Assembly (NCBI GenBank): GCA_905233145.1
Contig: CAJODI010000002.1
Coordinates: 1 to 41,226 of the forward strand
From: an uncultured Ruminococcus sp.
GTDB taxonomy: Bacteria; Bacillota; Clostridia; Oscillospirales; Acutalibacteraceae
Length of the DNA stretch: 41,226 bases
Direction of reading: 5' to 3'
The notes beneath the pieces are model-generated. The model saw nothing but the letters and a program-made list of their open reading frames with translations. It had not been told where the DNA came from and made no database searches. Position numbers and translations under genes: made by a program. This document shows positions 29,526 through 39,225 of the stretch, piece by piece (the stretch's first letter is position 1; each line of letters opens with the position of its first letter).

Positions 29526-29732
29526 GCGAATTTAGCTAAATTGTCGCTGTGCGACAGCTAAATTATTCAATTTCATTGAATAGCTAAATTTTGCGAATGA
29601 TCGCAAAGCTAAATTAAATTCACCATATGGCTTGCGAAGCAAATTTAGCTCCGAAAGGAATTTAGCTTGCGTAGCAAATTTAGCTCGCGTAAGCGAATTT
29701 AGCTTTATATGCTCGCGTAAGCGAATTTAGCT
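29526..29732. repeat. Array of AGCTAAATT motifs alternating with variable mini-hairpins
   Basis: AATTTAGCT (+) at 29642, 29659, 29677, 29696, 29724; AGCTAAATT (+) at 29534, 29556, 29582, 29607. Intervening hairpins include GTCGC-TGT-GCGAC, ATTCAAT-TTC-ATTGAAT, TTGCGA-ATGA-TCGCAA, TCC-GAAA-GGA, TGC-GTA-GCA. Confidence 0.88.
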
Positions 29733-29738
29733 CTTTTA

Positions 29739-30770
29739 TCAGCCGAGTTCAGCAAAATACTTGATTGTTCTTACCATCTGGCTTGTGTATGAGTTCTCGT
29801 TGTCGTACCATGAAACAACCTGAACCTCATAAAGATCGTCGGCGATCTTTGAAACCATTGTCTGAGTTGCGTCAAAGAGTGAACCGAATCTCATACCGAT
29901 AACGTCGGAGGAAACAATCGGATCCTCGTTATAGCCAAAGGACTCGGAAGCAGCAGCCTTCATAGCAGCGTTGATGCCCTCAACTGTAACATCTGTGCCC
30001 TTAACAACAGCTGTGAGGATTGTTGTTGAGCCTGTGGGAACAGGAACACGCTGAGCCGAACCGATGAGCTTGCCGTCGAGCTCGGGAATTACAAGACCGA
30101 TAGCCTTTGCAGCACCTGTTGAGTTAGGAACAATGTTTGCAGCGCCGGCTCTTGCACGTCTGAGGTCGCCCTTTCTGTGAGGACCGTCAAGGATCATCTG
30201 ATCACCTGTGTAAGCGTGGATTGTGCTCATGATACCGCTCTGGATCGGAGCGTATTTATTGAGTGTGTCAGCCATTGGAGCAAGGCAGTTGGTTGTGCAT
30301 GAAGCAGCAGAAATAATCTTGTCATCAGCTGTGAGAACCTTCTCGTTTACGCTGTATACAATTGTAGGAAGATCTTTGCCTGCGGGAGCAGAAATAACAA
30401 CCTTCTTTGCGCCGGCGTCAATGTGAGCCTGGCTCTTCTCCTTTGAGCAATAGAAGCCTGTACACTCGAGAACAACATCAACACCAAGCTCGCCCCAAGG
30501 AAGCTCTGCAGCGTTTGGCTTAGCATAAATTGTGATTTCCTTACCGTCAACGATGATTGAATTCTCGCCTGCCTCAACAGTGTGGAGATTCTCACCGATT
30601 GTACCGCAATAGCCCTTCTGAGCTGTGTCGTACTTAAGAAGGTTAGCGAGCATCTTGGGATCTGTAAGATCGTTGATAGCTACTACCTCATAGCCCTCTG
30701 CGCCGAACATCTGTCTGAAAGCGAGACGACCGATACGGCCAAAGCCGTTAATTGCAACTTTTACTGACAT
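29739..30770 (-). CDS. gap: Glyceraldehyde-3-phosphate dehydrogenase
   Basis: [41 protein letters not shown] active site; [16 protein letters not shown]. Confidence 0.98.
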   Translation of the reverse strand: MSVKVAINGFGRIGRLAFRQMFGAEGYEVVAINDLTDPKMLANLLKYDTAQKGYCGTIGENLHTVEAGENSIIVDGKEITIYAKPNAAELPWGELGVDVVLECTGFYCSKEKSQAHIDAGAKKVVISAPAGKDLPTIVYSVNEKVLTADDKIISAASCTTNCLAPMADTLNKYAPIQSGIMSTIHAYTGDQMILDGPHRKGDLRRARAGAANIVPNSTGAAKAIGLVIPELDGKLIGSAQRVPVPTGSTTILTAVVKGTDVTVEGINAAMKAAASESFGYNEDPIVSSDVIGMRFGSLFDATQTMVSKIADDLYEVQVVSWYDNENSYTSQMVRTIKYFAELG

Positions 30771-30997
30771 AATTTTATATCCTCCTAAAATTAAGATAAA
30801 TATATTATATTACATTTTTTTCATTTCTTCAATAGTTTGATAAAATATTAACGAGATTTTTTGTCTTTTAGTCAAAACGCTAAAACACATCAAGATAATC
30901 AACTGTTTTTTAGTGATTATTTCATATCAATCGGCAATTTAGCCATAATATCACTCTTTTTGGCAATTAATCATTTGCAAAAAAGCAACACTGAATC

Positions 30998-31026
30998 TTG
31001 ACAAGCATTTGATATTGTTATAAAAT
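30998..31026 (+). promoter_or_regulatory. Predicted sigma-A promoter of rny
   Basis: TTGACA (30998-31003), 17-nt spacer, TAAAAT (31021-31026); implies a ~280-nt 5' leader. Confidence 0.6.
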
Positions 31027-31315
31027 AGATAGGAAGTGTTGTGTCACAATACTTTTTGCAAAGGGCAGTTGTTGTCATGCCCCTTTGTCTTAATCAGACT
31101 CTTTATTGAGCCGTTATATATAGATATTCTATAACTTTTATTTGCTGTTTCAAAGCTTTAATAATTTAAATTAAGTTAAAATTATTTAAAATCTTTTAAA
31201 AAATGACATTTGAAAATTGAATAATATCTTGATTAACGGCTTCCTAAAGCATGTTTGATTGATTTTTAATTTTGAAAAAACTACTGAAACAAATTTGATT
31301 TAGGAGGTGTCAGAA

Positions 31316-32866
31316 ATGGATTTGCTTGCAATAATCATCGGTATTATTGCATTGGTTATCGGCGCGGCAATCGGTATTTTCCTGGGTATACAAATCAGGA
31401 AGAATACTGCCGAAAAGGAAATCGGCAGTGCGGAAGAAGAAGCCAAAAAGATTGTTGCCGAAGCCATCAAAACGGCTGAAGCAAAAAAGAAAGAGGTCGT
31501 TTTGGAAGGCAAGGAGGAGGTTCACCGCTTTAGAAATGAAAGCGAGAAGGAGATCTCCGACCGCCGCAAGGAGGTTCAGCGTCAGGAGCGTCGTATCCAA
31601 CAAAAGGAGGAGACTCTTGACCGAAAGCTGGATAACATTGAGAAAAAAGAGGACAGAATTACCAAAAAGCTCAAAGAGGCTGACGAAAAGCTTGAGGAAG
31701 CTGAAACTCTCAAGAAAAGCCAGTTTGAGATGCTCGAAAAAATTTCGGGGTATACTGCCGACCAGGCAAAGGCTTATTTGCTTTCTCAGCTTGAGGACGA
31801 GCTCGCTCACGAAAAGTCCGTAAAAATTATGGAATATCAGGAGCAGCTTAAGGACGAAGCTGACGACAAAGCGCGCAACGTCATTTCACTTGCGATCCAA
31901 AGGCTTGCCGCTGAGCAGGTCGCAGAGGCAACTATTTCGGTAGTGCCGCTGCCAAATGACGAGATGAAGGGAAGAATCATCGGTCGTGAGGGCAGAAACA
32001 TCAGAGCAATCGAGACATTAACAGGCGTAGACCTGATTATTGATGATACACCGGAGGCAATCACGCTGTCATGCTTTGAGCCTGTCAGAAGAGAAGTTGC
32101 CAGAATCGCGCTTGAAAGACTCATTTCAGACGGACGAATTCACCCGGCAAGAATTGAAGAAACCATTGAAAAGGCAAGGCGCGAGGTTGACGCTACAATC
32201 AAGCGCGAGGGCGAAAGAGCCGTGCTTGAGGCAGGCATCCACAACGTTCATCCGGAGCTTGTCAAGCTTTTGGGCAGACTTCGCTATCGCACCAGCTACG
32301 GTCAAAACGTACTTAATCACTCGCTCGAGGTATCGTATCTTGCAGGCATGATGGCAAGCGAGCTGGGCATTGACCCGACTATCGCAAAGCGCGCAGGACT
32401 GCTGCATGATATTGGAAAATCCATTGACCACGAGGTTGAAGGAACACATATCCAAATCGGCGTTGATCTTGCCAGAAAATATAAGGAGAGCGACGCGGTC
32501 ATTCACGCGATTCACGCTCACCACGGAGATGTTGAAGCAAAAACAATTGTTGCATGTCTGGTTCAGGCAGCCGACGCACTATCTGCCGCAAGACCGGGAG
32601 CAAGACGCGAGAATGTTGAAAATTACATCAAGCGACTGCAAAAGCTTGAAGAGGTTGCTTCCTCGTTTGGCGGCGTAGACCGCAGCTTCGCGATCCAGGC
32701 AGGACGCGAGGTTAGAGTTATGGTTAAACCGGAGGTCGTTAATGACGACCGCATGGTTCCGCTTGCAAGAGAAATCTGCAAAAAGATTGAGGATGAGCTG
32801 GATTATCCGGGTCAGATCAAGGTCAATATTATCCGCGAAAGCCGCGCAACCGATTACGCAAAATAA
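31316..32866 (+). CDS. rny: Ribonuclease Y
   Basis: N-terminal TM, long coiled coil, KH domain ([31 protein letters not shown]), HD domain ([19 protein letters not shown]). ATG at 31316 after AGGAGGT; the GTG at 31307 overlaps the RBS. Confidence 0.97.
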   Translation: MDLLAIIIGIIALVIGAAIGIFLGIQIRKNTAEKEIGSAEEEAKKIVAEAIKTAEAKKKEVVLEGKEEVHRFRNESEKEISDRRKEVQRQERRIQQKEETLDRKLDNIEKKEDRITKKLKEADEKLEEAETLKKSQFEMLEKISGYTADQAKAYLLSQLEDELAHEKSVKIMEYQEQLKDEADDKARNVISLAIQRLAAEQVAEATISVVPLPNDEMKGRIIGREGRNIRAIETLTGVDLIIDDTPEAITLSCFEPVRREVARIALERLISDGRIHPARIEETIEKARREVDATIKREGERAVLEAGIHNVHPELVKLLGRLRYRTSYGQNVLNHSLEVSYLAGMMASELGIDPTIAKRAGLLHDIGKSIDHEVEGTHIQIGVDLARKYKESDAVIHAIHAHHGDVEAKTIVACLVQAADALSAARPGARRENVENYIKRLQKLEEVASSFGGVDRSFAIQAGREVRVMVKPEVVNDDRMVPLAREICKKIEDELDYPGQIKVNIIRESRATDYAK

Positions 32867-32885
32867 TCATATTTAAGCTTAAACT

Positions 32886-32936
32886 TAATCGGGAACAAGG
32901 GTTGTATTTGAAATACACCTTTGTTCCCGATTTTTT
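32886..32936 (+). terminator. Rho-independent terminator of rny
   Basis: AATCGGGAACAAGGGTTGTATTTGAAATACACCTTTGTTCCCGATTTTTT strong stem plus T run. Confidence 0.92.
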
Positions 32937-32962
32937 CGTATTTGAAGAGCACGCGTGAGTTC

Positions 32963-33970
32963 TTACTGATTTATAAGTTCCCGAATAGTGCAAAGTATTT
33001 TGTCCCGCGCTTTGTCGTAATAAACAAAATGATCAACGGTTTCTTTGACTTCATTTAAACCTATTTCTTGTTCTTCCTTAGTATCGCACTCAATCATCAG
33101 CGACCTCTTAATATTAAACTCCAGCCATTCAAGCCGACCGTTATTTGAATAGTATATGCTTTCCCAGTCCACATTTTTTTCAAGCTTAGTATTATCAAAA
33201 TATGTTTCAAAGAATGTTTTAAATAAATCAAAATTTATATCGCATTTTTCATAACCCGACCAACACAGCGCGAGTTCGTATAATTCCAAATACGGATTGG
33301 AATAGCCCAAGCACTCCAAGTCTATTATTCTGTAATCGTCATCCAGCCACAAAACATTTTTGGGATCCATATCGTTGTGACAAATTGATAAATAGTTCGG
33401 TAAATGCTTAACAGCAGCATTGCCTTTGTTGATGCTTTCGGTTATGATCTCTAATTTATCATATAATAATTCATAAATCGGAGATTTCTCGACTTTGGAA
33501 ATATCTATATAATGTTTAAAATCTATAACCTTTTCTTTTGATGGATATTCGGTATTGACCAAATCTATATTATGTATTTTTGCAAGTGCTTTTCCCATTT
33601 CTTGGCAATGATGATTTGTTATTTCATCGCTCTTTAAAGATCTTCCGCTGTACCAATTATAAACATAAAAATATTGCCCTTCAATTTCCTGCATTTTCGT
33701 GCCGCTGAATACTAGGGGATATATTGCTTTAATATTATTTTTTCTCAAAGCTTCTTCATATTTCTCAGCTTTAGCAAAATTGTCTATTGCAGTTGGTCTT
33801 TTCATAATATTGGGGTTCAATAGTTTAACTATGTATTCTCCTTTATCTGTTACCGTCCTAATCATCTTATGAGTCAATCCGCCGGTCACCTTTTTCGGAT
33901 CTTCAACCAGATTCCCCAGATGGAGCTTTTCTGCGATTTTATTGAAAAATATATTTGTATCCATTTGCAA
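32963..33970 (-). CDS. Aminoglycoside phosphotransferase / choline kinase-like protein
   Basis: GGLTHKMIRTVTDKGEYIVKLLNP; YLSICHNDMDPKNVLWLDDDYRIIDLECLGYSNPYLELYELAL (HNDxxxxN and IDxE kinase motifs). Confidence 0.85.
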   Translation of the reverse strand: MQMDTNIFFNKIAEKLHLGNLVEDPKKVTGGLTHKMIRTVTDKGEYIVKLLNPNIMKRPTAIDNFAKAEKYEEALRKNNIKAIYPLVFSGTKMQEIEGQYFYVYNWYSGRSLKSDEITNHHCQEMGKALAKIHNIDLVNTEYPSKEKVIDFKHYIDISKVEKSPIYELLYDKLEIITESINKGNAAVKHLPNYLSICHNDMDPKNVLWLDDDYRIIDLECLGYSNPYLELYELALCWSGYEKCDINFDLFKTFFETYFDNTKLEKNVDWESIYYSNNGRLEWLEFNIKRSLMIECDTKEEQEIGLNEVKETVDHFVYYDKARDKILCTIRELINQ

Positions 33971-33980
33971 CGCTTCCTTA

Positions 33981-34141
33981 AGGGCACATCTTAAAACTCA
34001 CTATTGTTCAAAGATGCAGATGTTTTTAGTAGATTTTTGTCAAAACTACGATGCCATACTGACCTATAACGAGAAGTTTTGGCAGAATATGCTGTGAAAT
34101 ATTTGTAACTATGGGCAGCTATGAATTTTTAGAGATGCCCT
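33981..34141. mobile_element. MITE-like element, copy 2
   Basis: AGGGCACATCTTAAAACTCA ... TGAATTTTTAGAGATGCCCT; internal sequence aligns along its length with 7693-7855; GGGCA...TGCCC core is flanked by TTAA on both sides (ccTTAAGGGCA...TGCCCTTAAtat). Confidence 0.82.
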
Positions 34142-34153
34142 TAATATATGGAG

Positions 34154-34200
34154 AACGGTTCCCCTGATAACAATAGTAATCAAGGAAACCGTTGTTTTTA
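34154..34200 (+). terminator. Terminator-like hairpin between secA and the kinase gene
   Basis: AACGGTTCCCCTGATAACAATAGTAATCAAGGAAACCGTTGTTTTTATT. Confidence 0.6.
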
Positions 34201-34225
34201 TTTGTAAATCAAATGCATTTTTCCC

Positions 34226-34377
34226 AAAAACGTCGTTTCAAGATGAAAGCATTTTCGGGCATTCGAGACTTGAACTTAGTCCAAGCCTTCTGCTCGGACT
34301 AAAAAACGTTATTTCATGATGATCGCATTTTCGGGCAACCGAGGCTTGGATTTACTCCGAGCCTTCTACTCGGATTA
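34226..34377. repeat. Two tandem 76-bp repeats abutting the secA stop codon
   Basis: 34226-34301 and 34302-34377, identical length, 62/76 identical by hand alignment; shared core GCATTTTCGGGC...CCGAG-loop-CTCGG. Confidence 0.85.
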
Positions 34378-34379
34378 AA

Positions 34380-37253
34380 TTATTCGTCTCTGCCGCAGCA
34401 TTTTTTGTATTTTTTGCCGCTTCCGCAGGGGCACGGATCGTTTCTGCCGACCTTCTTGCCTTTGCGAACAGTCTTGTTGGCGGTGTCTGTGCCGTCGCCC
34501 GAGGTTTGGGTCGGCTGAGCAACCTGCTCACGCTTTAGAGCTGCCTCAACAGGGTTGGGGTGAACGGGCTTTTCCGCGCCGCTGTCAAGATTCACCTGAT
34601 GAGCCGCAGCAGCCTGCTTTTCGGCTGCCTTTCTTGCCGCCTCGATCGCTTCCTGACGCTTCTGGATCTCATAAACGCGCTTTGGCATAATAAGCATCAT
34701 ACGAATTGTATCCTCGCGGATGTTCTCAATCATCTCGTCGAACATGTCGAAGCCTTCAATACGATACTCAACAACAGGGTCGTGCTGGCCGTAAGAACGC
34801 AGTCTGATACCGCTTTTGAGCTGATCCATGTTGTCGATGTGATCCATCCAGTGGGTATCAACGCTCTTGAGCAGGTAAACGCGCTCCATCTCGCGGATAG
34901 TCTCGGCAGGGAGAAGCTCTTCGTTTTCTTTGAATATTGCAAGCGCGTCGTCTACGATCATCTGACCAAATTCGCTTGGTTCCATTTCTTCAATGTCGTC
35001 CGGAGTGAATTTGTATTTGCTTTCGTCGCTGATTATCCAGCCCTTGTAATATTCCAGCAAGCCCTGAATGTTCCAGTTTTCGCGCGGTCCGTCGGGCAGG
35101 AAGTGCTTGACCGATGTGTCGATACTGTCGGAAACCATTTTGAGCACGGTTTCGTGCAGATCTTCGCCGTCGAGCACTTGGTCACGCTGGGCGTAAATAA
35201 TTTCACGCTGACGGTTGAGAACGTCGTCGTACTGAAGCACGTCTTTACGAATTCCAAAGTTGCGAAGCTCAACCTTTTCCTGAGAGCTTTCGATGATGCC
35301 GGAAAGCATTTTGTTCTCGATCGGAGTGTCCTCGTCAACGTTCATGCGCTCCATCATTGCTTTCATGCGGTCACCGCCGAACAGCCTCATGAGGTCGTCC
35401 TCGGTCGAAAGGAAGAAGCGGCTGACGCCGGGATCGCCCTGACGTCCGGAACGTCCGCGGAGCTGGTTGTCGATTCGGCGTGATTCGTGACGCTCGGTGC
35501 CTATGATCATAAGTCCGCCGGCGTCGCGCACCTGCTGAGCCTCGTCCTTGATTTCTTCTTTATATTTTTCGTTGAGCTCATGGAAGGTTTTGCGGGCGTT
35601 GATGATCTCCTCGTCCTCGGTCTCCGCATAGCCGGTTGCCTCCTCGATCAGTTCCTCAGGGAAGCCTTGCTTGCGCATTGACGCCTTTGCCATGTATTCG
35701 GCGTTACCGCCGAGGATAATATCGGTACCACGGCCTGCCATGTTGGTAGCAATTGTTACCGCGCCGTATTTACCTGCCTGAGCGACGATTTCCGCTTCCT
35801 TTTCATGCTGCTTCGCGTTGAGAACATTGTGCTGAATTCCGCGGCGTTTGAGCAGCTTTGAAAGGTGTTCTGATTTTTCAATTGAAATTGTGCCGACAAG
35901 CACCGGCTGACCTTTTGCGTGCGCCTCGCAAATCTGGTTGATAACCGCGTTGAACTTTCCGTTTTCGGTCTTATAAACCGAGTCAGGCAGATCGACACGA
36001 ATTATCGGCTTGTTTGTTGGAATCTCAACAACGTCGAGCTTGTAGATTTCCTGGAATTCCTCCGACTCTGTCTCACCGGTACCGGTCATGCCGGAAAGCT
36101 TTTTGTAAAGTCTGAAGTAGTTCTGGAAGGTGATGGTCGCAAGGGTCTTGCTTTCGCTTTGAACCTTTACGCCTTCCTTTGCCTCTATAGCCTGGTGCAA
36201 GCCCTCGTTAAAGCGTCTGCCGTACATAAGACGACCTGTGAACTCGTCAACAATGATAACCTCGCCGTCCTTTACAACGTAGTCAACGTCGAGCTTCATT
36301 GTGCCGTTAGCCTTGATTGCCTGATTAACGTGGTGCTGAATTGTAAGGTTATCGGGATCTGTGAGGTTTTCGATTCCAAAGAATTCCTCAGCCTTTTTAA
36401 CACCGCTTTGGGTCAGCGTAGCGGTCTTTTGCTTTTCGTCGATAACATAGTCGATCCCGTTTTCGGCGTAGTATTCCTCCATGTCCTCCTTGCTGTCAAG
36501 CTCGGTGAAACGCTGCATTTTCAGTGTTTTTGCAAAAGCATCGGCTCTTTCGTAGAGGTCGGTAGACTTGTCGCCCTTTCCGGAAATAATAAGCGGAGTT
36601 CTAGCTTCGTCTATGAGGATCGAGTCAACCTCATCGACAATAGCAAAGGCGTGCTCACGCTGAACCTTGTTTTCTTTGTAAACAACCATGTTGTCACGCA
36701 GATAGTCAAAGCCCAGCTCATTGTTTGTTCCGTAGGTGATATCGGCGTTATAAGCCTCTTTTCTGAGACCGTTATCAAGGTCGTGAGTAATAAGACCGAC
36801 ACTAAGTCCCATATAACGGTAAAGCTTGCCCATCCACTCGGAGTCACGACGGGCAAGATAATCGTTGACCGTAACGATGTGAACGCCGTTACCCGTAAGT
36901 GCGTTGAGGTATGCCGGAAGGGTAGCCACAAGAGTTTTACCTTCACCGGTTTTCATTTCGGCAATTCTTCCCTGATGAAGCACGATTCCGCCTATAACTT
37001 GAACCGGAAAGTGCTTCATGCCCAAAACTCTCCAGCCTGCTTCTCGACATGCCGCGAATGCGTCAGGCAAAATATCGTCTGTTGTTTCTCCGTTTGCCAA
37101 GCGTTCCTTCAAAATTGCTGTCTGATTCTTTAGCTCCGATTCAGACATTTGAGCATATTTATCCTCCAGCGCAAGCACCTTATCGCAGATTGGCTGAATC
37201 CGCTTGACCTCGCGCTTGCTGTAGTTACCAAACATTGATTTTAAGAAGTTCAT
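34380..37253 (-). CDS. secA: Preprotein translocase ATPase SecA
   Basis: [41 protein letters not shown]-terminal zinc-binding [22 protein letters not shown]. Confidence 0.98.
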   Translation of the reverse strand: MNFLKSMFGNYSKREVKRIQPICDKVLALEDKYAQMSESELKNQTAILKERLANGETTDDILPDAFAACREAGWRVLGMKHFPVQVIGGIVLHQGRIAEMKTGEGKTLVATLPAYLNALTGNGVHIVTVNDYLARRDSEWMGKLYRYMGLSVGLITHDLDNGLRKEAYNADITYGTNNELGFDYLRDNMVVYKENKVQREHAFAIVDEVDSILIDEARTPLIISGKGDKSTDLYERADAFAKTLKMQRFTELDSKEDMEEYYAENGIDYVIDEKQKTATLTQSGVKKAEEFFGIENLTDPDNLTIQHHVNQAIKANGTMKLDVDYVVKDGEVIIVDEFTGRLMYGRRFNEGLHQAIEAKEGVKVQSESKTLATITFQNYFRLYKKLSGMTGTGETESEEFQEIYKLDVVEIPTNKPIIRVDLPDSVYKTENGKFNAVINQICEAHAKGQPVLVGTISIEKSEHLSKLLKRRGIQHNVLNAKQHEKEAEIVAQAGKYGAVTIATNMAGRGTDIILGGNAEYMAKASMRKQGFPEELIEEATGYAETEDEEIINARKTFHELNEKYKEEIKDEAQQVRDAGGLMIIGTERHESRRIDNQLRGRSGRQGDPGVSRFFLSTEDDLMRLFGGDRMKAMMERMNVDEDTPIENKMLSGIIESSQEKVELRNFGIRKDVLQYDDVLNRQREIIYAQRDQVLDGEDLHETVLKMVSDSIDTSVKHFLPDGPRENWNIQGLLEYYKGWIISDESKYKFTPDDIEEMEPSEFGQMIVDDALAIFKENEELLPAETIREMERVYLLKSVDTHWMDHIDNMDQLKSGIRLRSYGQHDPVVEYRIEGFDMFDEMIENIREDTIRMMLIMPKRVYEIQKRQEAIEAARKAAEKQAAAAHQVNLDSGAEKPVHPNPVEAALKREQVAQPTQTSGDGTDTANKTVRKGKKVGRNDPCPCGSGKKYKKCCGRDE

Positions 37254-37333
37254 TGGTTTTGTCCTTTCTGTTTCTGTATATTTATTAATTTGATTGTTTT
37301 CAAAATTGCCTGTTGTCTTTGCCCTTTTTAGGG

Positions 37334-38734
37334 TTATTGACGTCCTTTTAGTTTTTCGGAGGCTTTGATCATGGCTGCTTCTGCAACCGGTCCCGCATAT
37401 GAGAAGCCAAATCCCGAATCTTCAACAACGCAAGCAAAAGCAAGCGGACAATCTTCATCTTGAGCGTAACCAATCATCCAGCCGTTTGGGGCTTTTTCTT
37501 CGCCAACCTCGCCCGTACCTGTTTTGGCACATACGCTAAGGTCGCCAAAGAGGTTATCGCCATAGTAGTCGGTGATTGTATAGCGCATGATTTCGCCAAG
37601 CTTTTTGGCGGTGTCGGGATTAAACATTTCGCGCCCCTTGCCTGAGGTCTTTTTCAGTCCAAGCATTGAGAGCAATTCGCCCGAAGTATCCTTAAACACT
37701 GTGGGATTCACGGTCTGACCGCCGTTTGCTATCGCGCCGCAGAGCATAGCCATCTGCATTGGATTCACCTTGTCGTTGTACTGACCCACACCCGACCAGG
37801 CAAGCTGATTTGTGTCAGCCTTTGAGACATCGTAAACGCCCTTGGCTGTATTGATATCGTCAACCTTAAAGCTAAGGTTAATTCCTATTTTTTCTGCTGT
37901 TTCTGTCATAATCTCGGGGCCCAGTTCAACTGCCAGCTCGGCAAAAACTATGTTGCATGAGCACGCCATAGCCTGTTTAAAATCTATTGTACCGTGAGCG
38001 TCAACACAGTTTATGTCGCTTCCGCCGATTTCCTCACTGCCCTCGCAATACCATGTTCTTTCATAAATATCGGGAATATGCTCAATTGCTGCCGCGCAGG
38101 TAACGAGCTTAAAAATAGAACCCGGAGTGTATGATGATGACAGAACGTTGTCAAGATAAACGCCGTCGTATTCCTTTTCGTTATCCTCGGTGATTTTGGG
38201 CGGATCGTTTGGGTCATAGGAAAGTGTGCTGACCGAACAGATAATCTCGCCTGTTTTATAATTATATATCACGCACGCGCCTTTTTTGTCATAAGAGCTG
38301 AGTGCGTCGTAGGCTGCCGCGCAGACGTCTGCGTCTACCGAAAGCGTAATATCATGGGAGCTTCTCAGCGATTCGGGCATGTTTAGACCCCAAATGAGGT
38401 TGTAACCCGTGAGTTCTGAGCGATACATGCTTTGAACCGCGGTCGAAATATTCAGGCTGTTGTCGCCCACTACATGAAGCAGAGCGCGGCGCACGTTTGA
38501 GTCTGAGTGATAAACACGTTCACCGTCAACAGTCTGAGCAAGCGCAACGCCGTTGCGATCAAAAATCGTGCCTGCCTGAGCAAGTCCTCCGTTGCCCGAA
38601 ATATGGGCATTATAAGGCTGGTCAACCCAGTCGTCGGCACTCATGACAAGCTCTGCCGAGAAAAAGCCTATTCCGCCGATAAACGCCAGCGTTATTATTA
38701 AAATCAATGTGCTTCTTCTAAGCACGCGCTTCAT
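37334..38734 (-). CDS. Class B penicillin-binding protein (transpeptidase)
   Basis: SxxK ([10 protein letters not shown]), SxN (SCN), KTG (KTGTGEVG); N-terminal TM. Confidence 0.92.
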   Translation of the reverse strand: MKRVLRRSTLILIITLAFIGGIGFFSAELVMSADDWVDQPYNAHISGNGGLAQAGTIFDRNGVALAQTVDGERVYHSDSNVRRALLHVVGDNSLNISTAVQSMYRSELTGYNLIWGLNMPESLRSSHDITLSVDADVCAAAYDALSSYDKKGACVIYNYKTGEIICSVSTLSYDPNDPPKITEDNEKEYDGVYLDNVLSSSYTPGSIFKLVTCAAAIEHIPDIYERTWYCEGSEEIGGSDINCVDAHGTIDFKQAMACSCNIVFAELAVELGPEIMTETAEKIGINLSFKVDDINTAKGVYDVSKADTNQLAWSGVGQYNDKVNPMQMAMLCGAIANGGQTVNPTVFKDTSGELLSMLGLKKTSGKGREMFNPDTAKKLGEIMRYTITDYYGDNLFGDLSVCAKTGTGEVGEEKAPNGWMIGYAQDEDCPLAFACVVEDSGFGFSYAGPVAEAAMIKASEKLKGRQ

Positions 38735-38744
38735 GCTTGATCAC

Positions 38745-38825
38745 CCCTTTTAGTCCGAGCTCTTTTAGTCCGAGCTGATAGCTCGGCGGAAATTCAAACC
38801 TCGGTAGCCCGAAAATGCCTGTATC
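38745..38825. repeat. Third copy (inverted) of the secA-downstream repeat family
   Basis: Reverse complement GGCATTTTCGGGCTACCGAGGTTTGAATTTCCGCCGAGCTATCAGCTCGGACTAAAA matches the 34302-34377 unit; terminal CTTTTAGTCCGAGCT is duplicated. Confidence 0.78.
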
Positions 38826-39225
38826 TGAAAACAGCGAGAAAATATAGTTACTGAAAACTTAAAACTGAAAAACTGTTAAATGAATAATAGCGGTCGGGCA
38901 GACAGGTTTTATTTTAAAAATTCGTCTGTTTCCCGATTGGATAAATATGGAGTAAATTAGTTTAAATAATACTGAAAACTAAAAACTGCAAAATGAATAA
39001 CGGAGGACGTGAAAATAGAGCTAAAGAATAGGTTTGTTCCCATTTGTTTTTAACCATACTTTTCTCTACAAAAAAGAAGATCAAACCAATAGTAATACAG
39101 TCGGGAACAACGGTATTTTTTTAGAGAATTGTTTCTTCACGACATTAATTGTCCATTGTCCATTAAATTGACTTTTCGAGCTGCCGACGTTTATTGTTAC
39201 ACCGACCTCTCTGCTCAACTTAAGA

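Noticed and set aside
29526-29732. CRISPR array
   Set aside because: Repeats are only ~9 bp, occur in both orientations, spacing is irregular and spacers are palindromic; no cas genes in the window.
29526-29732. Ordinary intrinsic terminator of gap
   Set aside because: Nine motif copies with many small hairpins over ~207 bp and no single dominant stem followed by a T run; terminator function is possible but does not explain the array.
31307-31315. GTG start for rny
   Set aside because: GTG overlaps the AGGAGGT Shine-Dalgarno; ATG at 31316 is correctly spaced.
35919-37133. 404-aa + strand ORF antisense to secA (also 34560-35483, 1742-2704, 3730-4668)
   Set aside because: Lies fully opposite highly conserved genes; composition looks like a shadow ORF of a codon-biased gene; no recognisable domain or RBS.
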